DNA of 64,000 bases, from positions 1,364,001-1,428,000 of the forward strand of contig JACKDX010000001.1 in the NCBI GenBank assembly GCA_020633325.1, written 5' to 3'. Each line of letters opens with the position of its first letter. The stretch's first letter is position 1. A program made the position numbers and the translations under genes. Positions 32,527 to 39,878 of the stretch are shown here, one piece after another. The notes under the pieces were generated by a model. The model was not told the origin of the DNA and made no database searches. It saw only the letters and a list, made by a program, of their open reading frames with translations. This stretch comes from Myxococcales bacterium (lineage in GTDB: Bacteria > Myxococcota_A > Polyangia > Polyangiales > GCA-016699535).

Positions 32527-33435
32527 CTACTTGGTGGTTCGCCCAGTCCCAGGCGGAAGGTAGAAAATCAGCCCTAAACTAAACATGTGGTTGAAGTGGA
32601 ATATGCGATCTTCGGAATTGATCTTGCCATCTGGGAAGTCGCCGCCAGTGTAGCTGCCATCCGCATCGCGTCCGCCTTCGTCCGTCCCGGACGTGTTCCA
32701 AGAGAATGGTAGCGCACGCCATTCTAGGCTGACGCCAAAGAAATCGCTGGCATAGGCCGTGAGCGCCACGCCGAAGGATGGAGCGATCGCGACCCGGCTG
32801 GCGCGTCCAGTCTGAGATGCCAAGCAGGCCGCGGAAGCGGCGGACTCGCCCGCAAGACATACGTCCGTGGGCCCTGAGCCCGCATTGACGTTGGCCCGTT
32901 CTTCCACCCCAACCAGCGCCACACCACCAAACACTGAAAAATCCGTGTCGATGAATAGTTTCTGGAAAAGCGCCAACTTCCCACGCAGCGGAATGAAAAT
33001 GGCCTCGAGCCCCGCAGCCCACTTGATCTCGCCGATTTGCTGATTGAAATTTCCAGCGGACGGCAAGCTCAACCGGTTACGGGTGGTGGACTGGCCACGT
33101 TGGGCGACCTGGTCTGTGAGATCGGTATCGATGTGGACCGGAGCAATTGCGCCCCAGAGGCCAATGCCAATCCAGTCGGTGAAGTAATACCCAAGCTCTG
33201 CGCCGAACATGATGGTGCGAGAAAACTCGTCTTGCAAGGTAAACCCAGCGAATGGCTTTATGGAGAGTCGGTTTTCACGATAGATGCGGCAATCGATGCA
33301 GGCGGGCGCGCCGGCCAGTGGTCCGCTGACCTGCACTTCTTGCGCGGAGGCCTGGGGCACGACAATTCCGAGCCACGCAACGCTGCCCAGCGTCAAAATC
33401 TTCGTGCAAGTTGCTATCAGGCTCATCCTTGGCAT
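32527..33435 (-). CDS. Outer-membrane beta-barrel protein (myxobacterial family), paralogue 1
   Basis: 302 residues from the ATG at 33435; an ATG nine bases in is also possible. Signal peptide to about residue 31 (VPQASAQ). A short CIDC follows, then amphipathic strands with aromatic girdle residues (LSIKPFAGFTLQDEF, AELGYYFTDWIGIGLWGAIAP, FIPLRGKLALFQ, SFGVALTAYASDFFGVSLEW) and a C-terminal strand ending FSLGLIFYLP. It aligns by eye with the upstream paralogue. I recall it as the myxobacterial outer-membrane barrel family (TIGR04565 type). Loop cysteines near 190-205 (DVCLAGESAASAACL) may form a disulfide. It is 3 bases from its paralogue. Confidence 0.85.
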   Translation of the reverse strand: MPRMSLIATCTKILTLGSVAWLGIVVPQASAQEVQVSGPLAGAPACIDCRIYRENRLSIKPFAGFTLQDEFSRTIMFGAELGYYFTDWIGIGLWGAIAPVHIDTDLTDQVAQRGQSTTRNRLSLPSAGNFNQQIGEIKWAAGLEAIFIPLRGKLALFQKLFIDTDFSVFGGVALVGVEERANVNAGSGPTDVCLAGESAASAACLASQTGRASRVAIAPSFGVALTAYASDFFGVSLEWRALPFSWNTSGTDEGGRDADGSYTGGDFPDGKINSEDRIFHFNHMFSLGLIFYLPPGTGRTTK

Positions 33436-33438
33436 GGC

Positions 33439-34443
33439 TTATCTGGGTAATTTGTAGTCAAAACTAAAGGGGAAAAACAAAGTCAGGCCCAATTGGACCG
33501 TTACGTTATTGGTCAGAGTAGAGCTATCGGACAGCCAGGTGTTTGGATCCTGCCGTGCCGACGCGCCCAGCGGCACGTTGAGGTTCTCGAACTGCTCTAG
33601 ATATGCGTAATCACGCAGTTCACCGAAAACCGCCAAATAGCGGGTGACGAATACCCTAATGCCCAGACCCACATTGAAGGCTAGGCGGAAATCAAAATCG
33701 AAATGCCGGAACTCAGGATCAACGACGGGCACGGGACGTGTGCGCATCAAGCCGACCCCACCAAGCACGTACGCGTCCCACTGGAAAATGTGGTCATTGA
33801 ACATCGCGAATTTTCCATACAGCGGGACGTACGTGAAGTTGAGGTGCGCCCCAAACTGATATTCTGTGATCGGAACGCCCAGGCGCGTTGAGCGGCGTAC
33901 ATGAAAGTTGAGGTCCGACTCATTTTCCAGCCCTTGGTACCAAAGGAAGTTGACGCCGACCGCCAGGACGTTGGTCCACCAATAGTTAAAGGCGGCTCCG
34001 ATACCTGGATGGCTTACGTAGGGGTCATTGACCGTAAAAGCAACCGAAGGGGCCAACTCCCAACGGTTTAGCCGCAGGGCGTAAATCTGTTGAACCGCGT
34101 AGATTTCCTCTTTGGCCTCTTTGAGCCCCGCTGCCTTGTAATCGGTTTCCAAGCTGGTTTGTTCTGCTGCCAGCTCTCCGATGACGCCGGCATCCGCACT
34201 GGCATCTGCCTCCGTCGACGTCTCTTCTTCTGGCGCCACTTCCTCGGTGGGGGGCGCCGTCTGGGCTTTGGCCTTCACTTGGCGGCGCCGCTTGGGGCGC
34301 TTGGTGGCTTTGGGTTTTGCCTGATCGACATCGTCAAGCTCGAAGGTCATGTCCTGAGCAGACGCAGCGATGGCGAAGCTCATAGGAGCCGCCAATACGA
34401 GTGCACAGAATGTGAAAATGATCAGTCGGTGCTGCTTGCCCAT
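33439..34443 (-). CDS. Outer-membrane beta-barrel protein (myxobacterial family), paralogue 2 with long N-terminal extension
   Basis: 334 residues. Signal peptide to about residue 29 (AIAASAQ). An 80-residue extension is first basic (KPKATKRPKRRRQVKAKAQ), then acidic (EEVAPEEETSTEADASAD) and could reach the peptidoglycan or a partner. A helical stretch (TDYKAAGLKEAKEEIYAVQQ) leads into a barrel like paralogue 1: WELAPSVAFTVNDPYV, NYWWTNVLAVGVNFLWYQ, NFTYVPLYGKFAMF, YVLGGVGLM, VFVTRYLAVFGELRDY, and a terminal VTVQLGLTLFFPF. The ATG at 34443 starts the two-gene unit. The pair may be the outer-membrane face of a nearby machine (see findings). Confidence 0.86.
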   Translation of the reverse strand: MGKQHRLIIFTFCALVLAAPMSFAIAASAQDMTFELDDVDQAKPKATKRPKRRRQVKAKAQTAPPTEEVAPEEETSTEADASADAGVIGELAAEQTSLETDYKAAGLKEAKEEIYAVQQIYALRLNRWELAPSVAFTVNDPYVSHPGIGAAFNYWWTNVLAVGVNFLWYQGLENESDLNFHVRRSTRLGVPITEYQFGAHLNFTYVPLYGKFAMFNDHIFQWDAYVLGGVGLMRTRPVPVVDPEFRHFDFDFRLAFNVGLGIRVFVTRYLAVFGELRDYAYLEQFENLNVPLGASARQDPNTWLSDSSTLTNNVTVQLGLTLFFPFSFDYKLPR

Positions 34444-34483
34444 TCAAGGCCCCTAAAGGTTCCGAGACATATATCACGGTGAA

Positions 34484-35650
34484 TCACAGGAGTTCAACTT
34501 CGGTTCGTCGTTCCTCATCCGAAAGCGAAAACAAGGCGTCCACGAAGGCTTCGGGGTTGAATTCCTCAAGATCGTCTAAGCCCTCCCCCAGTCCGACAAA
34601 TCGCACGTTGAGCTGAAGTTGGTCCGTTACGGCCACAATCATCCCCCCTTTTGCGGTCCCGTCTAGTTTGGTTACGACCGCGCCGCTAAGAGGCAGGGCC
34701 TCCCCAAAGGTCTTGGCTTGCGCAAGCACATTTTGGCCACTGGTGGCGTCCACGACGAGCAGAATTTCATCAAGCGGCCGCCCGAGCGCCTTCTCTGCGC
34801 TCCTGTGCACTTTCTTAAGTTCTTCCATAAGTGGCGCCTTGGTGTGGAGGCGACCTGCGGTGTCGATGATCGCGATGTCGGCAGGCAAAAGCGTGGCCTT
34901 GCGGACCGTGTCGAACGCGACCGAGGCCGGGTCCGCCCCTTCTTTACCCGACACAAGCTCTGAATCCGTGCGCGTGGCCCACGTTTGGAGTTGCTGGACG
35001 GCCGCGGCACGGAAGGTGTCTGCTGCGCCGAGCACCACCTTTTTCCCTCGCGCGATATGCCATCTGGCGAGTTTGGCGATTGTGGTGGTTTTCCCGACAC
35101 CATTGACGCCGACAACCAGCCACACTTGAGGGCCTCGATGCGGATCGGCGAAGGAATGCGGAGTGGCCCCGTTCACCGTGTCCAGCATTCTCTGCCTGAG
35201 GGCGCCCCACAGCGCTTCGGGAGAGCCCATGTTGTTCTTCACCGAGTCGAGGAGTTTCGCCGTAGTCACCTGACCCACGTCAGCCGACAGCAGGATGCTC
35301 TCAAGCTCGAGGTACCACGCTTGACTGCTTGCCCCATTGCCTTTCGCCGCCAGGTTATTGTCCTGAAACAACCGAGCCACTTTGGACATGAATCCCAGCC
35401 GGCTCTTTTTGAGCGCGCCCCGCCACCGCTCTGTCCCGGCCGTCACACGCTGGCGCGCATGGTCTGCCTGAAGTGGCACAGATGCGCGTCTCGCAGTCGA
35501 TGCTACGTCTGCCTGAGGCGTCTCGCTGCCTGACTCAGGCGTGAGGTCGGCAAGTCGGATGGTGCGGGATCGTGCGCGATGCCATCCTATCAGCACTGCG
35601 ATAACAATCGCTGAGGCTGCAAAGAGAAGGATCCAAGTGGTTGTGGTCAT
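34484..35650 (-). CDS. ftsY: Signal recognition particle receptor FtsY
   Basis: 388 residues. An N-terminal membrane helix (about 4-22) and a basic/Pro-rich linker precede the NG domain from about 75. GTPase motifs are complete: G1 VVGVNGVGKTTT, the DTFRAAAVQQLQTW insertion box, G3 DTAGRLHTKAPL and G4 TKLDGTAKGG, then VRFVGLGEGLDDLEEFNPEAF and an EEERRTEVELL-like end. FtsY receives Ffh-ribosome complexes at the inner membrane for co-translational insertion. The N-terminal anchor is common in this phylum. Divergent from the HEAT gene across 180 bases. Confidence 0.97.
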   Translation of the reverse strand: MTTTTWILLFAASAIVIAVLIGWHRARSRTIRLADLTPESGSETPQADVASTARRASVPLQADHARQRVTAGTERWRGALKKSRLGFMSKVARLFQDNNLAAKGNGASSQAWYLELESILLSADVGQVTTAKLLDSVKNNMGSPEALWGALRQRMLDTVNGATPHSFADPHRGPQVWLVVGVNGVGKTTTIAKLARWHIARGKKVVLGAADTFRAAAVQQLQTWATRTDSELVSGKEGADPASVAFDTVRKATLLPADIAIIDTAGRLHTKAPLMEELKKVHRSAEKALGRPLDEILLVVDATSGQNVLAQAKTFGEALPLSGAVVTKLDGTAKGGMIVAVTDQLQLNVRFVGLGEGLDDLEEFNPEAFVDALFSLSDEERRTEVELL

Positions 35651-35830
35651 ATGATGTCCCTATCAGGGCCTGTACCCTACCTTTACTTACCAGTTTTGGA
35701 AGCACACGTTGCGGTCTGGCGTGGATTTCTGGATACTGAGGGCACGGGCGCGGTGAATCTTACGAAGAGCAATGCGTCTCTGACTCGATGGGTTCATTGA
35801 GGACTCGGGAGACGGACATGGAGAGAAGGC

Positions 35831-36691
35831 TTGCGCGTTAGACTGACATGGACTCCCTCTAGGTCCCGTTTGGAGGTGTCCGTTCGGACGCGCCTCTGTT
35901 GTGGACTGCTTCTGGCAATGAGCACCGCATGGAGCTTGGGCGCAACCGCGGAGGATGTGCGAGAAGATTTTTTGGTCAAAAAACTCCACACGTCAAGCCA
36001 TTTTCGCGTTCGGGCGCAGGCAGCCTTGTCCCTGGCGCGTATCGAGTTCACGCCGAGTATTGTCCGGGCGCTGTCAGTCGCCCTTGACGATCCCCATCCC
36101 GCTGTGCGCGCTGCGGCTGCAGTCGCCCTCAAGGACATTGGCGATCGGGCGGCGTTGCCTGCGCTCGAACGCGCAACGCGGGATTCCGACATGGCCGTTC
36201 GCCGTGCCGCTGAGCAGGCCGTGCGTAGTTTGGAACGCGAAGAGCCCCAAGCGCGGGGGCCTGCCCGTTTCTACGTCGGAATCGGGACGCCGGGGAGCAA
36301 CGTCAAGGCCATCCAAGGGTCTCTTCTTATGAAGCTAAAACAACAGCTGACTCAGCGCATCGCATCGATAGGGGGCGTACGCATCGCTCCTGGCGGAGAA
36401 ACCGAGGCCCAAGCGCGCTCGCTTCTTAGACGAAAAAAGCTTGTAGGATATTATGTCGATAGTTCTGTCGTTAAGATCGAACGCTGCCCCGAGCAGGGCG
36501 TCCGCGCGGAAGTTTCCGTTGTGCTGAGTACCTATCCCGATCACGACATCCGTGCCATGCTGAGCGGCGCCGCTCGGGTTTCTGGCAGTGGTGACTTTGT
36601 TTCGATGCGACAGCAAGCCATCGAAGGCGCATTTTCCGGGGCGCTTAAGCGCCTGCCTCAAGCAATGGAACAAGCGAGCGAGGGAAGATAA
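35831..36691 (+). CDS. HEAT-repeat protein with C-terminal lipoprotein/CsgG-like domain
   Basis: 286 residues from a TTG with GGAGA six bases upstream; a GTG at 35876 is an alternative. The N-terminus looks like a signal peptide (LCCGLLLAMSTAWSLGATA), so the protein is probably exported. Two to three HEAT units follow at about 55-140 (FRVRAQAALSLARIEFTPSI, HPAVRAAAAVALKDIGDRAA, MAVRRAAEQAVRSLE). The C-terminal 140 residues (ARFYVGIGTPGSNVKAIQGS to IEGAFSGALKRLPQAM) look like an alpha/beta domain of the LpoB/CsgG type. It lies 2 bases before the HAMP protein gene. Function unknown. Confidence 0.75.
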   Translation: MRVRLTWTPSRSRLEVSVRTRLCCGLLLAMSTAWSLGATAEDVREDFLVKKLHTSSHFRVRAQAALSLARIEFTPSIVRALSVALDDPHPAVRAAAAVALKDIGDRAALPALERATRDSDMAVRRAAEQAVRSLEREEPQARGPARFYVGIGTPGSNVKAIQGSLLMKLKQQLTQRIASIGGVRIAPGGETEAQARSLLRRKKLVGYYVDSSVVKIERCPEQGVRAEVSVVLSTYPDHDIRAMLSGAARVSGSGDFVSMRQQAIEGAFSGALKRLPQAMEQASEGR

Positions 36692-36693
36692 TC

Positions 36694-37305
36694 ATGGCAC
36701 ACGTATCGCAACCGGGCGCATCCAGACGACAGATCCGCAACTACTTACTCGATCGCCGTTTTCAGTTCAAACACGTCGGCATGGTGATGGCTGTGGTGCT
36801 CGCGGTCGCTTCGGTCCTGGGCTATTGCGCCTACGATTATTCCAAAGGACAAAGCGAGGCTCTTGCGATTCAGATGGCCATGCAGCCGGATCTCAACCCC
36901 GCAGCCGCCCAGAATCTAGAAGCCTGGGCGGACGAGCAAGACCGACGCGTGGCGCTGGCAATTATCGCTGGCATTTTGCTGTTAGTCTTGGCGATGGCGG
37001 CGACCGGGATTGTGATCACCCATCGCATGGTGGGGCCGGCGTATAAGATCAAACGTCTATTGGCAGAAGTACAAAACGGCAACCTGTCAGTACAGGCGCG
37101 CTTCCGAAAGAGCGATGAGCTTCAAGACATCGGGGATGCGTTCTCGGAGATGGTGCTCGGTTTGCGTGCACGGCGCGAGGAAGAGCTGCTCGCTTTGGAA
37201 AATCTCTTCGCAACGGCTTCCGAGCAAGGCGCTCCCGAGGAAGTCACGCGGCGCTTGGGTCAAATCTGTGAATCGATGAGGCGGCAACTCCAATCGCGGA
37301 CCTAA
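36694..37305 (+). CDS. Two-span HAMP-domain protein without output domain
   Basis: 203 residues behind GAGGGAAG. Helices at about 28-48 and 89-109 flank a periplasmic segment of about 40 residues, too short for a normal ligand domain. The HAMP follows (TGIVITHRMVGPAYKIKRLL, about 108-165) and a coiled helix completes the protein (ARREEELLALENLFATAS). No kinase, GGDEF or MCP signalling domain is present. The preceding HEAT gene ends 2 bases before its ATG, so the two are co-translated. It may pass a signal to the HEAT partner; this is inference. Confidence 0.85.
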   Translation: MAHVSQPGASRRQIRNYLLDRRFQFKHVGMVMAVVLAVASVLGYCAYDYSKGQSEALAIQMAMQPDLNPAAAQNLEAWADEQDRRVALAIIAGILLLVLAMAATGIVITHRMVGPAYKIKRLLAEVQNGNLSVQARFRKSDELQDIGDAFSEMVLGLRARREEELLALENLFATASEQGAPEEVTRRLGQICESMRRQLQSRT

Positions 37306-37317
37306 CCCACTACATTC

Positions 37318-37671
37318 CTAGAACGCGTTATCGAAATACGTTACCCGGCCAGCGGTAGTGTCAAAAACGACCGATGCGACATCGAAACGCACGACGCACC
37401 CTCGCGATTCTGAATGACTTTCAAGCCATAATCGCGCGGCGCGCTGTAAGCGGTCAATCTTCGCAGATGTCACGGAATCCTCGGGGTTCATAAAACGCGC
37501 GTGCGTCCGTGCACGTACCTCGCAAAACACAAGTGTGCGGCCCTGCTGCGCGATGATATCGATTTCTAAGCGACCCATGCGCGCGTTGCGCTCAAGGATG
37601 CGGAAGCCTCGTGCCTCGAGCCACGCCGCCACCAACGTCTCTGCGCGCTGTCCGAGTCTTAGATGCTCCAC
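37318..37671 (-). CDS. UPF0102 (YraN) family, predicted endonuclease-like protein
   Basis: 117 residues from the GTG at 37671; a TTG at 37710 inside the upstream gene would give 130. It has the family pattern LGQRAETLVAAWLEARGFRI and LERNARMGRLEIDIIAQQ, then RTLVFCEVRAR. The E-x-D ... E-V-R arrangement matches the PD-(D/E)xK-like core of YraN. Function in bacteria is unsettled; a DNA repair or replication role is often proposed. Cytoplasmic. Confidence 0.9.
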   Translation of the reverse strand: MEHLRLGQRAETLVAAWLEARGFRILERNARMGRLEIDIIAQQGRTLVFCEVRARTHARFMNPEDSVTSAKIDRLQRAARLWLESHSESRGCVVRFDVASVVFDTTAGRVTYFDNAF

Positions 37672-37679
37672 GCCGGGAG

Positions 37680-38111
37680 CTACTGGTTCGCGATGCCCTT
37701 TTTGACGCAATAGCTGCCGGCTATCCCAGGGCTGTTTTCGGCTGCGCGAAACAGCTCTTCACAAACGTATCCATCGGGACAGCTACATGTGTCGCCCTTA
37801 ACACCCTCTGGGAGTCCGCAGCGGCAGCTGCAATACACGCGATCGTTGATGGCGTCCGCCGTCAAACAGCCGTTGGTGCCTGCTGCTGTACCTGGTTCAC
37901 ACACATTTTGGGGGTCACCCTGCAAATGATAGACAAGACAAAGGCGCGTGCGGCATTGAACCGAACTCGGCTCAACGAGTGCTTCGCGCCCATCGAAACC
38001 GCCCGGCTCGACGTTCTCCGGTGTACACGGGTCTCCCACGCCCTCGGCTTCGCAACCGGCAAGCGCGATGGCCGCCATGATCAACACCCCCATGCCAACT
38101 TGTCTACTCAC
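37680..38111 (-). CDS. Cysteine-rich lipoprotein
   Basis: 143 residues from the GTG at 38111. Signal peptide with lipobox ALAGC (C20). The mature part has about 11 further cysteines, in short loops (CTPENVEPGG, SVQCRTRLCL, VYCSCRCG, DTCSCPDGYVCEEL, SYCVKKG), an EGF-like, disulfide-knotted pattern common in myxobacterial surface lipoproteins. No enzymatic motif. It is divergent from the TPR cluster across 156 bases; a reading frame on the plus strand through it is an artefact. Confidence 0.82.
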   Translation of the reverse strand: MSRQVGMGVLIMAAIALAGCEAEGVGDPCTPENVEPGGFDGREALVEPSSVQCRTRLCLVYHLQGDPQNVCEPGTAAGTNGCLTADAINDRVYCSCRCGLPEGVKGDTCSCPDGYVCEELFRAAENSPGIAGSYCVKKGIANQ

Positions 38112-38205
38112 GTGTATTCGTTCTCCGGTAACAACGGATGTGTAAGGGGCAAGCTACGGCCACAGCGTCGAAGCTGTCAAGATGTGCACATCGCTCGTGC
38201 TTCTC

Positions 38206-38235
38206 TTGACAATCTTAAGCACCAGTTTCTATCAT
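38206..38235 (+). promoter_or_regulatory. Sigma70-type promoter of the TPR/Glt-like cluster
   Basis: A perfect TTGACA (38206-38211), 18-base spacer, TATCAT (38230-38235), 32 bases before the ATG at 38268. Probably the main promoter for the five to six genes that follow without large gaps. Confidence 0.68.
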
Positions 38236-38267
38236 CGGGACGGATTTTTCGAGTAAAAGGGGCCAGT

Positions 38268-39875
38268 ATGCGTTCTAGCGGCGCTATTATCACAGGGATC
38301 GTGTTGGCGGCGTTGAGTTTTGCAACGCTGCCCGTGGCGGCGCAAAAGCGCGCCCCGAAGCCAGCCCGCTCCGATGGGGCCATTTCTCAGGCCATTAAGG
38401 CGTACGAGGCAAAAGAATACGCGGACGCGGCACTGGCTTTTAAGGCCATCGCCGATCGAAAGGGCCAAGACGCCCAGCGGGCGGAGTTCTTTTTGGCCAA
38501 AAGCCTATATCATCTGAAGTTTTACCAGGGCGCGCTGACCATCTTCGACCAGATTGTTCAAGCGGGCACCAGTCACGGCTACTTCGATCAAACGCTTGAG
38601 TGGCTCGCCCAACTGGCCGCCCAACTGCCGGAATCCGCCGGAATCATCGAAAAGGTGGGCCACTACGACTCCGCCAAGCTTGAGCAGTTTAACACTAAAG
38701 AAAACCAAGACCTCTACCAACACATACTTTATTTGATGGGGCGGTATAAATACAGTAAGGGTGAATTTACTGAGGCCGTGCGGCTGTTTTCGAAGGTTAA
38801 CGCCAGTAGTAAATGGTTCGCCAGGGCCAAGTTGTTTGAGGGCATCTCGCACGTGCAAGAACGCCGCGCACGTCCCGCGATTGCTGCGTTTCGTGCGATT
38901 GTGGACACCGACGAGGCCGGAACGCTAGAGGCTGGAGACGACGAAGATCGCTTGGTTGACCTTGCCTGGCTTTCAATGGCCCGCGTTTATTATAAAGCCG
39001 CCAATAAGGTCGATCCGACGACCGGCGAGCGGAAAATCGATGGCCGCATCCTCGGGAACGCCGTGGAGTCGTGGAACAAGATCGCTCAAGGCAGTGAATA
39101 TTGGCTCGACGCTACTTTCGAGGCTTCGTGGGCATTCTTTTTAGCCGATGAGTATTCGAGATCGCTCGGCAACGTGCACACCTTGACCTCGCCCTACTTC
39201 GAAGACGCATATTATCCCGAAGCCTATGTCCTCAAGGCCGTCGTGTTTTTCTACAACTGCCAAATGGATAACGCCTCGGCAACGGTGCAGAAGTTCCACG
39301 AGATATATGATCCCGTGCAGGGCAAGTTGCAAACGGTCTTGGCTCAGAATCAGGACAACCAGAAGTTTTATCAGTTTTTGACCGACGTGCGATCGGGCAA
39401 CGCGAACCTGCCTCCTGCAATCCAAGGCATTGTTTCTTCGGCGCTCTCGGATCGCGAACTGCTGCGATACCTGGAATACATTCGCATGCTCGATGCCGAG
39501 GAGAAACGCCTCAATGACATGCCGGCCTCGTTTAAGAACTCTCCTTTGGGTGGCCAGGTCTTGCAAGATATCGCCCTCGCAAAGTCGTTTGCGATTGACC
39601 AAGCCGGAGATCTTGCGCGCACTCGCTACACGCGTCTCATTGCGGAGCTTCAGGACCTGATGAACCAAGCAGACACGGTTCATGTTGAGATTCTAAGCTA
39701 CGTTCGCGGGCAACTTTCGCAAGAAATGCAAAGCCAGCAGCTGGAAGCCTCCCGCACTGGCCGTGGCGATGTCGAGGTCGATGAAGAACATCAAATGTGG
39801 CCATTCAATGGCGAATACTGGCGTGACGAGCTCGGGTTCTATCGTCAGCAAGTTACATCGCGTTGCGGAAGGTAG
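38268..39875 (+). CDS. Periplasmic TPR protein, GltC/NfsC-like by position
   Basis: 535 residues from the ATG at 38268; an open frame running from 37611 is a false extension through a minus-strand gene. Signal peptide to about 26 (LPVAAQ). TPR-like hairpins in the first half (AIKAYEAKEYADAALAFKAI, FFLAKSLYHLKFYQGALTIF, ILYLMGRYKYSKGEFTEAVR, LFEGISHVQERRARPAIAAF). The second half is helical but less repetitive, ending in an acidic segment and a WPFNGEYWRDELGFYRQ tail. It is the first gene of the cluster, 3 bases before the GltD-like gene. In Myxococcus the Nfs operon order is C-D-E-F-G (recalled), which this gene would head. Confidence 0.85.
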   Translation: MRSSGAIITGIVLAALSFATLPVAAQKRAPKPARSDGAISQAIKAYEAKEYADAALAFKAIADRKGQDAQRAEFFLAKSLYHLKFYQGALTIFDQIVQAGTSHGYFDQTLEWLAQLAAQLPESAGIIEKVGHYDSAKLEQFNTKENQDLYQHILYLMGRYKYSKGEFTEAVRLFSKVNASSKWFARAKLFEGISHVQERRARPAIAAFRAIVDTDEAGTLEAGDDEDRLVDLAWLSMARVYYKAANKVDPTTGERKIDGRILGNAVESWNKIAQGSEYWLDATFEASWAFFLADEYSRSLGNVHTLTSPYFEDAYYPEAYVLKAVVFFYNCQMDNASATVQKFHEIYDPVQGKLQTVLAQNQDNQKFYQFLTDVRSGNANLPPAIQGIVSSALSDRELLRYLEYIRMLDAEEKRLNDMPASFKNSPLGGQVLQDIALAKSFAIDQAGDLARTRYTRLIAELQDLMNQADTVHVEILSYVRGQLSQEMQSQQLEASRTGRGDVEVDEEHQMWPFNGEYWRDELGFYRQQVTSRCGR

Positions 39876-39878
39876 GGT

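Noticed and set aside
37611..38267. N-terminal extension of the first TPR gene (219 extra residues, Cys-rich)
   Set aside because: It is the antisense of the YraN-type and Cys-rich lipoprotein genes, has no family resemblance, and a signal peptide, good promoter and ATG occur at 38206-38268.
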